From JACRLW01 sp046349595 (GTDB taxonomy: Bacteria; Planctomycetota; UBA1135; UBA2386), in NCBI GenBank assembly GCA_046349595.1, contig JAXMCA010000002.1, forward strand, positions 1,488,001-1,552,000: 64,000 nt of DNA, written 5' to 3'. A program made the position numbers and the translations under genes. Below, in pieces: positions 49,764 through 60,100 of this stretch. The stretch's first letter is position 1; each line of letters begins with the position of its first letter. The notes below the pieces were generated by a model. That model was not told where the DNA came from. It did not search any database and saw nothing but the letters and a program-made list of their open reading frames with translations.

Positions 49764-51350
49764 TCAATCGGCAGCCGCGGCGATCGTGCGCCAGGCGGTG
49801 CGCGCGGCGATGGCGAGCACGCCCGCGACGATCGACCCGAACAGCAGGATCCGCAGCCATGCCGTCGGCGGCGAGTCCGTGGCCGCAGGCAGGGTCGGAC
49901 GATTGCTCCAGACGGTGATCGTCTCGCCCCGTCCAGGTTCGCGCGCGACGAGCGGATGCAGCGCGGTCACGTCGCGCGTGGCGAGCGCGGCTCGGAACGC
50001 CGCATCGTCGGAGACCGCGATCCAGGTTGGTCGGTCCTGTGCGATGCGCTCGGCGATGGCCTTCGCATCGAGGGCGACCTCGAAGCGTCCGAGATCGACG
50101 AACAGGGCGCGCGGGGCGTCGAACCGGTTCAGCCGCTCGGAGCCGTGGAAGTGCGGTGCGAGCTCCGCGGCGAAGGCGCGCAGGTTCTCGCCGTAGGCGA
50201 CATCGGTGGTCTTGGCGTCGAACCAGGACAGGTAGACGTTCGATCCGAGGATCAGCACGAGTGTGGCTGCGGACGCGGCGCCGATGCGCAGGTGCGGGAG
50301 AACGCGCGCGCACTCGCGTCCGGCGAGCAGCGCCGACGCCGGGATGATCGACATCAGGTGTTCGAACCGGTTCTCCGACGCCGCGGCGAACACGATCAGT
50401 CCGACCAGCACCTGCCAGCGCAACAGCGATTCGAAGCGACGCACGCCGATGTCCGTCGCCGGGCGACGGAATCCGCGCCAGATCCCGACGATCGCGAACA
50501 GGCTCATCGGAGCGAGCCGGGTGAGGAACCACGCGAAGGGGCGATTCCAGCGCTGGAACGGCAGGCCGAAGTCGTCCTTGGTCCCGATGGCGTGTCCGAC
50601 GAGTTCGTCGGCGACCAGCTTGTGGAAGGCGCGGCCGTGCGATGCTGCGTTTGCGGCGAGCATCCACGCGAGCCCGAGTGCGAGGAAGATCGCGATGCCG
50701 ATCGCGTGCTCCCGTGCGCGTGAGCGGTGCGATGCTCGCGGAGCGCGATCGAAGACACGGAACAGCGGCGCGGCGAGCAGGAGGCCGAGCGGGCCCTTGG
50801 TCATCGTCGAGCCCAGCCCGGCGAGCCAGAACGGCACCCAGGTTCGCCGGCGCTCGACCGCCTCGAAGCCGCACAGCAATCCGACGAAGATCAGGTGCTG
50901 GAACAGGGCATCGGTGCGCAGCAGGAGGACCTGACGCAGACCGAGCTGCGAGCAGAAGTACAGGAGCGCGGCCCACAGTCCTGCGCGGCGACCGAAGTGC
51001 CGCGCACCGAAGGCGAGCACCAGCAGCGCCGTGAGCGCGGTGGCGATCCAGCTCGGGAAGCTCAGCGCGAGCCGCTCGGTCGAATCGAGCGCGAGCACCG
51101 CGACCGCGGCGAGCCAGTTGAACAGCGGCGGCTTCGACGCGAAGTTGCCCTCGGTGTCGTCCTGCGCGAGCCAGTGCCCGTTCTCGGTGATGTCGAACAC
51201 GTAGGCGGCGACGCGCTCCTGGTCGCGCGTCGCCAGGTCGGACGGTGCGACGAGGCGTGCGGCGACCACGCCCGCCCACGCGCACAGCACCAGGAGCACC
51301 GCGAGCAGCGGGCGGATGGCAGCCTTGCCGTGATGCGCGGGATCGGTCAT
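49764..51350 (-). CDS. GT39-type glycosyltransferase, last gene of envelope operon
   Basis: This 528-residue membrane protein has the PMT/ArnT plan. After the first helix comes a loop with RDQERVAAYVFDITENG and NFASKPPLFNWLAA. LRTDALFQHLIFVGLL and TMTKGPLGLLLAAP follow. A C-terminal helix lies after a soluble domain (about 380-495). The ATG at 51350 is one base from the stop of the preceding glycosyltransferase gene, so it belongs to the operon reading from 54449. The sugar and acceptor are unknown. It differs clearly in sequence from its two GT39 neighbours. Confidence 0.85.
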   Translation of the reverse strand: MTDPAHHGKAAIRPLLAVLLVLCAWAGVVAARLVAPSDLATRDQERVAAYVFDITENGHWLAQDDTEGNFASKPPLFNWLAAVAVLALDSTERLALSFPSWIATALTALLVLAFGARHFGRRAGLWAALLYFCSQLGLRQVLLLRTDALFQHLIFVGLLCGFEAVERRRTWVPFWLAGLGSTMTKGPLGLLLAAPLFRVFDRAPRASHRSRAREHAIGIAIFLALGLAWMLAANAASHGRAFHKLVADELVGHAIGTKDDFGLPFQRWNRPFAWFLTRLAPMSLFAIVGIWRGFRRPATDIGVRRFESLLRWQVLVGLIVFAAASENRFEHLMSIIPASALLAGRECARVLPHLRIGAASAATLVLILGSNVYLSWFDAKTTDVAYGENLRAFAAELAPHFHGSERLNRFDAPRALFVDLGRFEVALDAKAIAERIAQDRPTWIAVSDDAAFRAALATRDVTALHPLVAREPGRGETITVWSNRPTLPAATDSPPTAWLRILLFGSIVAGVLAIAARTAWRTIAAAAD

Positions 51351-51351
51351 C

Positions 51352-53022
51352 TCAGCTCCCGATCACCACCAGCTCGACCATCTTGCCCTTGTTGGTCGTG
51401 AAGCCGTTCAGCTCGTGACGGGGCGTGTCGAGCGCCGTGCGGATGCGTGTCACGCTCGCCGCGGGGAGATCGGTCGCCGCGGCGAGTGCCTCGCTGAGTT
51501 CGTGGAGGCGACGCTTCTCCAGCACCAGCAGGTTGCCGTCCTCGGCGAGCAGGCGGAGCGCGCGCGGGGCGTCGTCGCCGTCGAGCATCTCGATGTGGCG
51601 GTCGAGGTAGAACACGAGGCTCGGCATCGAGAGGTTCCAGGTCGCTAGGTGCGCCGCGGCCGGGAAGGCCTGCGGTGCGGCGGCCACGGCCGCACGCTGG
51701 ATGCCGCGCTCGAAGAAGGTCGGGAGCACTCCCGAGGAGACCTGCGCGAAGCCGGCGAGCGCGGCGATGGCGGTGGCCGTCGCGGCGTGCGCGAGGCGTC
51801 CACGCCATGCGAACAGCGCCGCTGACAGGAATCCGACCAGGAAGGTCGCTGCAGCGATCGGCACGGCGGCTTCCAGCGGGAGATGCATGGCTGGAAACAC
51901 GGCGACGACGGCGATCGCGATCAGCACGCCGACCGCGGCGAGCACCAGGGCGATGGTGCGATCGATGGCGCGGGGACGCGTCAGGCTCACGTCCTGCACC
52001 GCCGACATCGCGGCGATCGCGAGCGGTGGGAAGCCCGGCAGCGGATAGTGCGGGAGCTTGCTCGCCGAGATCGTGAACACGGCGAAGGTGATGCCGAACC
52101 ACGACCACAGCAGGCGCGACGTGCGTGGTTCGAGCGACTTCGCCCGGTGGGGCAGGGCGAGGAGGAAAGGCGACCAGGGCAGGAAGGCTGCGGGGATCGC
52201 GACGACGTAGAACAGGTACCACCACACCGCCTGTCCACCGTGACCTTCGAAGGGCTGCAGGCTGCGGTCGACGACGTGATGCATCACGCCCACGGTCCAG
52301 AAGCGACCGTCGGTGCGGATCAGTGCGGGGATCGCCCACGACAGCACGATCCAGGTGGCGACGGCCAGGCCCGCGAGACTGATGCGGCGGTTCGGTCGGT
52401 GGCCGGCGGCGACCATGCCGATCGCGAGTGCAAGCGGGGCGACGACCGCCGGTGGGCCCTTGGTCAGGAAGGCGAGCGCGCCCGTGCACCAGGCACCGAG
52501 TGTGGTCTTCCAGCTGCCCTTGCCCGTGAACACGTCGATCTGCTGCTTCGCGGTCAGACAGACCAGGAACAGGAGCAGGGCGTCGGCGGTCGCGCCGTGC
52601 GCCATCGCCTGGGCGATCGCGCAGGTCGCCACAGCGACACCGGCGAGCACGGCGAACAGCGGTCGCAGCGCGAAGGCGCGCCCGATCGACGCGACACAGG
52701 GCACCACGCCGGCGATGGCGAGCGCCGACGGCAAGCGCGCCGCGAACTCGCCCGCGCCGAACAGCCGCATGCACGCGGCCTGCAGCCAGTAGACGAGGAT
52801 CGGCTTGTCGAAGCGCTCCTCGCCGTTGAACCACGGCACGATCCACTCGTGCCCGCGCATCAGGTTGCGGGACGCGGTGGCGAAGCGCGGCTCGTCGACG
52901 TCGAGCAGCGGGAAGGAACCGAGTCCGATCAGGTTCGCGGCGAGCACGGCGAGCGTCGCCCACGCGCACAGGCGCGCGAAGGGGATCTCCCGGAACGGCG
53001 GTGCGGACGACACCACGTTCAT
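51352..53022 (-). CDS. GT39/ArnT-like glycosyltransferase
   Basis: The ATG at 53022 overlaps the stop of the PAP2 gene (ATGA), giving 556 residues. The catalytic first loop shows LLDVDEPRFATASRNLM (the DE pair of ArnT-type enzymes), followed by GHEWIVPWFNGEERFDKPILVYWLQA. HGATADALLLFLV and LTKGPPAVVAPLAL follow, then the KLPHYPLPGFPPLAI motif typical of ArnT homologues. It has about 12 helices and a soluble C-terminal part. The best guess is transfer of a sugar from undecaprenyl phosphate to lipid A or another envelope glycolipid. Confidence 0.88.
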   Translation of the reverse strand: MNVVSSAPPFREIPFARLCAWATLAVLAANLIGLGSFPLLDVDEPRFATASRNLMRGHEWIVPWFNGEERFDKPILVYWLQAACMRLFGAGEFAARLPSALAIAGVVPCVASIGRAFALRPLFAVLAGVAVATCAIAQAMAHGATADALLLFLVCLTAKQQIDVFTGKGSWKTTLGAWCTGALAFLTKGPPAVVAPLALAIGMVAAGHRPNRRISLAGLAVATWIVLSWAIPALIRTDGRFWTVGVMHHVVDRSLQPFEGHGGQAVWWYLFYVVAIPAAFLPWSPFLLALPHRAKSLEPRTSRLLWSWFGITFAVFTISASKLPHYPLPGFPPLAIAAMSAVQDVSLTRPRAIDRTIALVLAAVGVLIAIAVVAVFPAMHLPLEAAVPIAAATFLVGFLSAALFAWRGRLAHAATATAIAALAGFAQVSSGVLPTFFERGIQRAAVAAAPQAFPAAAHLATWNLSMPSLVFYLDRHIEMLDGDDAPRALRLLAEDGNLLVLEKRRLHELSEALAAATDLPAASVTRIRTALDTPRHELNGFTTNKGKMVELVVIGS

Positions 53023-53813
53023 GCGAGGCCCGGTCCGATGTCGTCGCGGCTCGCGCGATGCATCGCGAGTGATGCGGCCACCGTGCATCCGAGGATCGCC
53101 CAACTGCGCGGGATCGGAAGACCGTGTGGATCGAGCACGCCGCCGAGCATCACCGCGACGAGTCCGAGGCTCGCGGCGAACAGCAGCGTGCGCGCCCTCA
53201 CCGCCGGGCCCTGCACCACCAGCGGAACGCGGCGCGCGAGCGGGATCGCGGCGAGCGCACAGCCGATGCCGCCGAGCACGTCGGAGGGCCAGTGTCGCTG
53301 CAGCATCACGCGCGAGACGGCGATCAATCCGCACACGCTCCACACCGTGCAACGCCAGGTGCGCGGGCGTCGCGATGCGAGGGTCAGCGCCAGCGCGAAG
53401 GTGATCGCCGCGGCCGTGTGGCCCGAGGGCCAGGACCATTCGCCTTCTCCTTCGACCGGCCGCGCGCGGTGCGCGATCAGCTTCAGGAGGGTGCTGAGCA
53501 GCCCGCCGATCGAGACCGAGGTCACGACCAGCTGGCGCCTCGCCGCGTCACCGAGCATCAGGAAGGCGAGACCGATGCAGACGATCAACGAGGGTCCGCG
53601 GGCCAGATCGCTCGCCGCGCGCCACAGCACGTGGAGTTGCGCGTGCTCGCGACCGAAGTCGCGTAGCGCCTCCCACAGCGCGGGCGTCTCCAGCCGCCAG
53701 ACCACGAACGACAGTCCGAAGGCGACTGCGGACGCGAGCAGCAGACGGCGATCGCTCGGAGACCGCTGCGGCAGCAGGTCCGGGGATGAGTTCGGGACTT
53801 CGCTCGCCGTCAC
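53019..53813 (-). CDS. PAP2-family membrane phosphatase
   Basis: This 264-residue protein has six helices and the three phosphatase motifs: KLIAHRARP (KX6RP-like), PSGHT and SRVMLQRHWPSDVLGG (SRX5HX3D). Such enzymes remove phosphate from lipid phosphates, for example undecaprenyl diphosphate or lipid A. It lies between the dual-specificity phosphatase gene (3 bp upstream) and a GT39 gene (overlapping ATGA). A role in recycling the lipid carrier used by the glycosyltransferases is therefore a natural inference. Confidence 0.9.
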   Translation of the reverse strand: MTASEVPNSSPDLLPQRSPSDRRLLLASAVAFGLSFVVWRLETPALWEALRDFGREHAQLHVLWRAASDLARGPSLIVCIGLAFLMLGDAARRQLVVTSVSIGGLLSTLLKLIAHRARPVEGEGEWSWPSGHTAAAITFALALTLASRRPRTWRCTVWSVCGLIAVSRVMLQRHWPSDVLGGIGCALAAIPLARRVPLVVQGPAVRARTLLFAASLGLVAVMLGGVLDPHGLPIPRSWAILGCTVAASLAMHRASRDDIGPGLA

Positions 53814-53816
53814 CGT

Positions 53817-54449
53817 TCAGTGCCCTTGCGCGGAGAGGGGCTTGAAGTCGAACAGGATGCGGCCCTTCGGACTGTCGCGGTCGAAGGCGGCGAGGCCCGG
53901 GAACCAGCCGGCGAGAAACTGCAGCTCCGCCGGGAGGCGCGCCGAGGCGCGCCATGCGTCCTCGTTGGAGAAACCCTTCTTCTCGATGCGGTACAGCGCG
54001 GCCATCAGCACCGAGCGACCCTCGCCGTGCTCGCAATGCACGAGCAGCGGCTGGTGCCGGGGGTCGCCCATCAGGTCGAGTACGGTGGCGATGGTCTCCG
54101 GAGTCGGATCCTGCAGGCTCGGCACGTGCAGGTGCTCGATGCCGGCTGCCTGCAGCGCCTTGCGCTCGGCCTCGATCGCGTCGGGGCGGGTGTCGCGCAG
54201 ATCGATGACGGCCTTGATGCCACGCGCCTTGCTCACCTCGACGAGCTGCTCGGGCGGGATCTCTGCCGACTGGAACACGCTGCCGTCGTCGATGGCGATC
54301 AGCCGGTGCCGGAACACCACCCAGACGCCATAGTCGGCGGCGCACGCGAGGGCAGCGACGACGACGACGAGCGTGAGGACGCGACGCCATCGACGCAACG
54401 GCGACGGTCGCTGCCTGGTCTTCGGCGGCTCGAGTTGACCCGGGGTCAC
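53817..54449 (-). CDS. Membrane-anchored dual-specificity/tyrosine phosphatase
   Basis: The GTG at 54449 (VTPGQLEPPKTRQR) gives 210 residues; the frame is open further upstream, but that part lacks sense as a protein. One helix (about 27-48) anchors it. The phosphatase domain holds the CX5R loop HCEHGEGRS and the general-acid loop region before it (DLRDTRPDAIEAE). Single-domain phosphatases like this act on phosphotyrosine, phosphoinositides or other small phosphates. As the first gene of an envelope glycosylation operon, it may regulate the pathway or act on a sugar-lipid phosphate. Confidence 0.85.
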   Translation of the reverse strand: MTPGQLEPPKTRQRPSPLRRWRRVLTLVVVVAALACAADYGVWVVFRHRLIAIDDGSVFQSAEIPPEQLVEVSKARGIKAVIDLRDTRPDAIEAERKALQAAGIEHLHVPSLQDPTPETIATVLDLMGDPRHQPLLVHCEHGEGRSVLMAALYRIEKKGFSNEDAWRASARLPAELQFLAGWFPGLAAFDRDSPKGRILFDFKPLSAQGH

Positions 54450-54772
54450 GGAGACGGAGTCTAGCCGCGTGCCGCACGCATGGAAAACTCGGGGCGACGT
54501 TGCGATTCGAAGACCCCGTTGCCCCCGAAGCGACGACCCGCATTGAGCCCGTACGCCGGAAAATCGTCGCGGCACGCGACGACTCGAAGGGCGAGGGGTC
54601 CATGCCAACCGAGAGTCTGGGAGCTTCTTGCCGTCGCGATGCGCCGACGCTGCAACCCGCGAGGATTGCGGTCCAGGCCGCGATTACACCTCGTGACCAT
54701 CCGCGAGCACTTGATTCACGGATGGGAGGCAGATAGCTTGCGGCCGGCAACAATGAGGAAGTGGTTTTCCAC
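54450..54772 (+). promoter_or_regulatory. Intergenic region with promoter-like boxes before the Cys-rich gene
   Basis: This 323-bp gap between divergent genes holds no supported gene and has locally lower G+C. TTGATT (54711-54716) and TAGCTT (54734-54739), spaced by 17 bp, form a fair sigma70-type promoter for the gene at 54773. GAGGAA near 54755 is the probable ribosome site. Confidence 0.4.
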
Positions 54773-55078
54773 ATGGAGAAGAACGGGATCATCCTTTTGT
54801 TCGTCGCGGCGCTGGCCCTGCTCGCGCCCGGAATGGCGGCGTTCTCGGCTGGTCATGTCCATTGCTGCGTCTCGTACGCGGCAGCACCGTTGCCGGACGA
54901 ACTGCCTCCGGTGAAGCGCTGCGGGGACCTGACTCCAGCCGAGATCCGCGGCGAGGGAAGTTCACCGGGGACCATTCCCTACTACATGTGGACCCAAGAC
55001 TGCCTTGCTCTGGGCTATTGCAGCGCCGGCTTGCTCTGCCAGCCGGATTCGGCAACCCATCCCTGCAAGTGCCAATGA
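54773..55078 (+). CDS. Small secreted eight-cysteine protein
   Basis: The ATG at 54773 gives 101 residues; a GTG at 54761 would add 4. A signal peptide (MEKNGIILLFVAALALLAPGM..., about 1-27) precedes a mature part of ~75 residues with eight cysteines (HCC, RCG, DCL, YCS, LCQ, PCKC). This suggests a compact, disulphide-bonded domain of four pairs. I recognise no family. The TGA overlaps the ATG of the next gene (ATGA), so the small protein and the 636-residue exported protein are made together. It could be a surface factor or toxin-like peptide, but nothing in the sequence settles this. Confidence 0.75.
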   Translation: MEKNGIILLFVAALALLAPGMAAFSAGHVHCCVSYAAAPLPDELPPVKRCGDLTPAEIRGEGSSPGTIPYYMWTQDCLALGYCSAGLLCQPDSATHPCKCQ

Positions 55079-56985
55079 CCGTCGGCGTCGTCCGGACGCG
55101 TTCCGTCCGCTGGCTGGGATCGGCGGCACTCCTGATCCTCGGCTTGGCTGTCTGGTCGTTCGGGTTCCCGAGCGGCTGTTCGACGGATCACACTCGCGCG
55201 ACCTCGGAGCGCGCGCCGCAATGGCTGTCCGTCGATGGTCGGGTCAGTTCCGATCGCGATGTCGGTTCCGATTCGATTCGACGCGTGCGCCTTCATGGCG
55301 ACACCGCGGTGGAAGCAGCACCCTGCGGGGCCGCTGGATCCGCCGACGCGGCGATCGTGCCTCGATTCATTGCGGGTCTGTGCATCGACTCGGATGGGCA
55401 GCGATTGACCGCGGGAACGCTGACGATCCGATCGTCGAGCGGGGAGGAGTCGCGGTTCGAGGTGAAGAGCGGCGCATTCCGCGGCCAACTCGATGCATCC
55501 GTGGGCTCCACCGAGATCGTCGAGGCGATGGTGAGCGATGATCTCTCGATCTGCGTCGTCTTCTCGGGTGCAATACGTGTTGGCGAGGACCTGAGGATCG
55601 CCGTGCTGTCGCCACGGGAGTCCATTCTGAGCGGGAGGATCTCGTGGGCTGGCCACCGACCGGACGGCTGGCGCGTGATGCTCTTCCCGGCCGGTGTCGG
55701 TCGCGCGCTCTCGGTTCCGGCGAGCCTGCAACCGCACCGCGACGGCGAAGACGAGGTGCAGCTCTCCCTGATCGACCTCGCCATGCGCGAGCGACCGGAC
55801 CCGGTCGCATTGATCCTCGTCGATGAGCGGTACCAGACCAGGGCGCGGCGCTGCTATGGCACGGTGGGGGACTTCGTCCGGGCATTGGAAGCCGGCATCG
55901 AGGTGGAAGGCACCTGGCTCGAGATCCCGGCCATGTCGCTCGCTCGCGATGGGAATCCTCCGGACCAGGTGCAATGCGTGCCGCTCGACATCGAATTGCG
56001 CCGACCGGTGTCCCTGACCATGGAGCGTGGCGCGGCGTCGGGCCTCCTCGCCAAGGAGCGCCACATCGTCGTCGCGTGGTTCCAGAAGACGGGGCAGCGT
56101 CGCGTCGGTCGGATCGACCTGCGCGGGAAGCCGGTGGAGACGAGCCTCGAGGTCGACTGGTTCGGCGAGCTGCCCGGTCCGTGCGCATTGGAGAGGACCG
56201 TGGTCGATGCCGCCGGTCATCCGGTGGCGGATGCGGAAGTGGAGGTCCGTGCCATCGAGGACCCCTGGGCGGGCCTCATCGCGCAGTGGCTCCGCACCGA
56301 CGCGCAGGGTCGTGTCTCGCTCGCAGAACTCCCGCCGGGTCCCTATCACGTGCGGGTCCGGAGCAGCACATCTCGAACCGAAGCCGAGGAGACGGTCGTG
56401 CTCCCTGCCGAACCTCGGACTCTCGTCCTCGGGGAAGCGGAGGACATCGAGGTCGCGGTCGGATTCGCCGGGGGAACGTGGCTCGATGCATTCCCGGCAC
56501 TCGAGGTCTGGACGGCCGACGACAGGGACCCACGCTTCCGAGCGGTTGGCGACCGGCTGTCGTCCGCGAGTCTCCACCTCCGCGGTGAGCGACTTCGACC
56601 GGGACTCCGGGTGGCTGCACGCGTACGACACGCCGATCTCACCCTGATCGGCACGGCTCGAGTCCTCTCCGCCGCCCGACGACCCGACGGTCGATTCCCG
56701 CTCGAACTGGCCATGAGTCAGCCCATCGCCGGATCGGTGCGCGACGATCACGACCAGCCGGTTGCCGGCTTGCGCGTCGTCGCGATGTCGCCGGGCGATC
56801 CGCCGGGTGGCGACGCGCTGCCGCCCTGGCGGTGCGATGTCTCCGACGCGCGCGGTGAGTTCGTCGTGCACGTGCGCGAGGGTGACGCCTTCGAGCTCAA
56901 GCTGTTCGCAGTCGGCGACGGCGGCGAACTCGCCTTTGCGGGCCACCGTGACGGGTCACGGTTCGTCTGCCGCTTGACGCGTTGA
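55075..56985 (+). CDS. Exported protein with carboxypeptidase-regulatory-like domains
   Basis: The ATG at 55075 overlaps the stop of the eight-cysteine gene and gives 636 residues. A signal-type helix (RWLGSAALLILGLAVWSFGFPS) ends with a cysteine in GCSTD that is not a classical lipobox. Repeated Ig-like stretches follow (GLCIDSDGQRLTAGTL, TVVDAAGHPVADAEVEVRA with DAQGRVSLAELPPGPYHV, SVRDDHDQPVAGLRVVAMS with DARGEFVVHV), as in carboxypeptidase regulatory-like modules. No enzymatic domain is seen. Its plan recalls the 893-residue protein at 16717. A stem-loop at 57020-57040 follows it. Confidence 0.8.
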   Translation: MTVGVVRTRSVRWLGSAALLILGLAVWSFGFPSGCSTDHTRATSERAPQWLSVDGRVSSDRDVGSDSIRRVRLHGDTAVEAAPCGAAGSADAAIVPRFIAGLCIDSDGQRLTAGTLTIRSSSGEESRFEVKSGAFRGQLDASVGSTEIVEAMVSDDLSICVVFSGAIRVGEDLRIAVLSPRESILSGRISWAGHRPDGWRVMLFPAGVGRALSVPASLQPHRDGEDEVQLSLIDLAMRERPDPVALILVDERYQTRARRCYGTVGDFVRALEAGIEVEGTWLEIPAMSLARDGNPPDQVQCVPLDIELRRPVSLTMERGAASGLLAKERHIVVAWFQKTGQRRVGRIDLRGKPVETSLEVDWFGELPGPCALERTVVDAAGHPVADAEVEVRAIEDPWAGLIAQWLRTDAQGRVSLAELPPGPYHVRVRSSTSRTEAEETVVLPAEPRTLVLGEAEDIEVAVGFAGGTWLDAFPALEVWTADDRDPRFRAVGDRLSSASLHLRGERLRPGLRVAARVRHADLTLIGTARVLSAARRPDGRFPLELAMSQPIAGSVRDDHDQPVAGLRVVAMSPGDPPGGDALPPWRCDVSDARGEFVVHVREGDAFELKLFAVGDGGELAFAGHRDGSRFVCRLTR

Positions 56986-57019
56986 AGTCGGAGGCGACCC
57001 GGCAGGCGGCCCCCTGTGG

Positions 57020-57040
57020 CCACCGGGGCGATCCCGGTGG
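57020..57040 (+). terminator. Terminator-like hairpin after the regulatory-like protein
   Basis: CCACCGGG (57020-57027) pairs perfectly with CCCGGTGG (57033-57040) around the loop GCGAT, 34 bp after the stop at 56985. There is no T-run. Confidence 0.5.
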
Positions 57041-57097
57041 GCCCATCGTCGCGGCGGAGCGCGGCAGCAGCCGGCGCAGATCGCGATCATCGCTTCG

Positions 57098-57103
57098 TTG
57101 ACA
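57098..57103 (+). promoter_or_regulatory. Consensus -35 box before the DUF1549/DUF1553 operon
   Basis: TTGACA matches the sigma70 -35 consensus exactly, 40 bp before the ATG at 57143. No convincing -10 box lies 16-18 bp downstream (AATGGG at best), so this is only suggestive. Confidence 0.25.
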
Positions 57104-57142
57104 GCTGACCCGCCTGCCGCGAATGGGCAGAATGCGGGTCCG

Positions 57143-60100
57143 ATGTCGTGCTTTCCGCGCCTGTCTCTCGCCCTCGCCATGATGGTCGGCGCCCAAAGCC
57201 TGCATGCGACGCCGCAGGGTGCAGCGAAGCCCGGTCACTGGTCGCTCGCACCGATCCGGAATCCGGAACTGCCGGCGGTACGCGACGCCGCCTGGCCCCG
57301 CAACGACATCGATCGTTTCGTTCTGGCGCGGATCGAGGCGGCGCAGCGCAGGCCGTCGCCCGTCGCGGATCGGGAGACGCTCCTGCGGCGGGTGACCCTC
57401 GACCTGACCGGCCTGCCGCCGACCCCGCAGGAGGTGCGCGCCTTCTGCGACGACGACTCACCGCAGGCCTACCAGCACGTGGTCGATCGACTGCTCGCCT
57501 CGCCGCGCTACGGCGAGCACATGGCGCACTACTGGCTCGACGCCGCGCGCTACGGCGACACCCACGGTCTGCACCTCGACAACTACCGCGAGATCTGGCC
57601 CTACCGCGACTGGGTGGTGCGCGCGCTCAACGCGAACATGCCCTTCGACCACTTCGGCACCGAGCAGCTCGCGGGGGACATGCTGCCGAACGCGACGCGT
57701 GATCAGCAGATCGCGTCGGCCTTCGTGCGTGCACACGTGTCGACCAACGAGGGCGGTTCGATCGAGGAAGAGGTCTACGTGCGCAACGTGGTCGATCGGG
57801 TCAACACCTTCGGCACGGTGTTCCTCGGCATGACCATCGCCTGCGCGCAGTGCCACGACCACAAGTTCGATCCGCTGACGCAGCGCGACTACTACGGCCT
57901 GTTCGCCTTCCTCAACAACGAGGACGGCAGGCCGATGGACGACAACATCAAGGACCCCGCGCCGAACCTGCGCGTGCCGTCGGCCGAGCAGGAGTCGCAG
58001 TCGACGCAGCTCCGCGCGGAGCGGGAGGCGGTCGAGAAGCGCATCGCGGATGCGGTCGCGGTCTACGACTACGTCGAGCCACCGGCCGTCGCAGCGCAGC
58101 CGCGTCGCGAGACCATCTGGTTCGACGACGACGACCCGGCCGGTTCCCGTCCGCAGGGATCCGCCCCGGAGTGGGTCGATGCCCCGCGCTTCTGTGGAGC
58201 GCGCGCGATGCGTCGCACCGGCGAGGGCCTGCACCAGCACTTCTTCACCGATGCGCCTTCGATGCTGCGCGTCGGCGTCGACGACGAGTTCTTCGTGCAC
58301 GTCTGGCTGGACCCGAGCAACCCGCCGCGCGAGGTGATGCTGCAACTCAACGACCAGGGTGGGAGCTGGGATCACCGCGCCATCTGGGGAGAAGACGTGA
58401 TCGCCTGGGGCGAGGCGGGCAAGGCCAGCCGTCGCGCGATGGGCGCACTGCCGCCGACGGGTCGCTGGGTGCGGTTGGCCGTGCGCGCGAGCGAAGTCGG
58501 TCTCCCCGCCGGCTCCTTCGTCAACGGCATGGCTTTCACCCAGCACGGCGGATCGGTCGTGTGGGATGCGGCGGGGATCGCGTCTTCGGTGCCGCAGCAG
58601 CGCGAGGACTTCGTGTGGATCGACGACGAACTGCCTCCCGGCGCGAAACCGGAGGGCGACGGCGCGATCTGGAACTGGTCCGCGGCCGGCGACGGTTTCA
58701 CGCCGTACTCCGGATCGCGCGCGCTGCGCCGCCACATGGGCAAGGGCCTCAATCAGGACTTCTTCACCGGCGCCGAGCCGCCGCTGGTCCTGCAGCGTGG
58801 GGATGTCCTGTTCGCGCAGGTGTGGCTCGACCCCGTCGATCCGCCGCGCTCGATCCAGCTCCAGTTCAACGACGGCTCGTGGAACCATCGCGTGCGCTTC
58901 GGCGATGCCGCACACGGCGCCGGGATGGGTGGCGGTGCCGACTTCCGCGCCGGTGACCTGCCGGAGACGGGACGCTGGGTGCGCCTCGAGGTCGCGCTCG
59001 CCGACGTCGGCCTCGCGCCGGGCGCGAAGCTCAACGGCTTCGCCTTCACGCAGGTCGGCGGCTCGGTCGCCTGGGACGCGGCCGGCGTGAGCGGCTATGC
59101 GCAGCGCAGCGATCGCGCGCGCGAGTCGATGCAGGCGTGGCTGCAGGCAGCGGTCGCCGACGAATCGCTGCCCGATGCCGTGAAGGCCGCGTTGAAGGTC
59201 GACGCCGGCGCGCGCAGCGCCGAGCAGCAGGCCCTCCTCCGCAGCCACTATCTGCGTCGCGTGAACGCGAAGGCACGGCTCGCCCTGGCGCCGCTCGAGG
59301 CCGAGCTCGCCGCCGTCGGCAAGCGCGCGGAGGCGGTCGATGCGGCGGTGCCGTCGATGATCGTGATGCGTGAACGCGGTGAGATGAGGCCGAGCTTCGT
59401 GCTGCGTCGCGGCGAGTACGACAAGCGCGGTGCGGAGGTCACGCGGGCCGTGCCGGCGTGTCTCCCGCCGATGCCGAAGGAGCTTCCGCGCAATCGCCTC
59501 GGACTCGCGCAGTGGTTGTGGCGCGACGAGAATCCCCTGACCGCACGCGTGACCGTCAACCGATTCTGGCAGCAGTTCTTCGGCGTCGGCATCGTCAAGA
59601 CGGCGGAGGACTTCGGCGTGCAGGGCGAGCGCCCGGTCGATCCGGCGCTGCTGGACTGGCTCGCGAGCGACTTCCGTTCGCACGGCTGGGACGTGAAGCG
59701 CCTGGTGCGCCAGATCGTGACCTCGGCGACCTACATGCAGTCGTCGAGCGCGACCGTCGCCGACTTCCGCGCGGATCCCGAGAACCGACTGCTCGCGCGC
59801 GGTCCGCGCCATCGCCTCGATGCGGAGGTCCTGCGCGACCAGGCCCTGTTCATCGGTGGACTCCTGGTCGAGCGACTCGGCGGTCCGCCGGTGAGGCCGC
59901 CGCAACCCGAGGGCCTGTGGGAGGCGGTCGCCTACGTCGGCTCCAACACGATGAACTTCGTGGCCGACCGAGGTGCGGAGAAGGTGCACCGGCGCAGCCT
60001 CTACACCTTCTGGAAGCGCACTGCCGCGCCGCCGCAGATGGCGGTCCTCGACGCACCGAGTCGCGAGGACTGCCGCGTGCGCCGCGAACGCACCGATACG

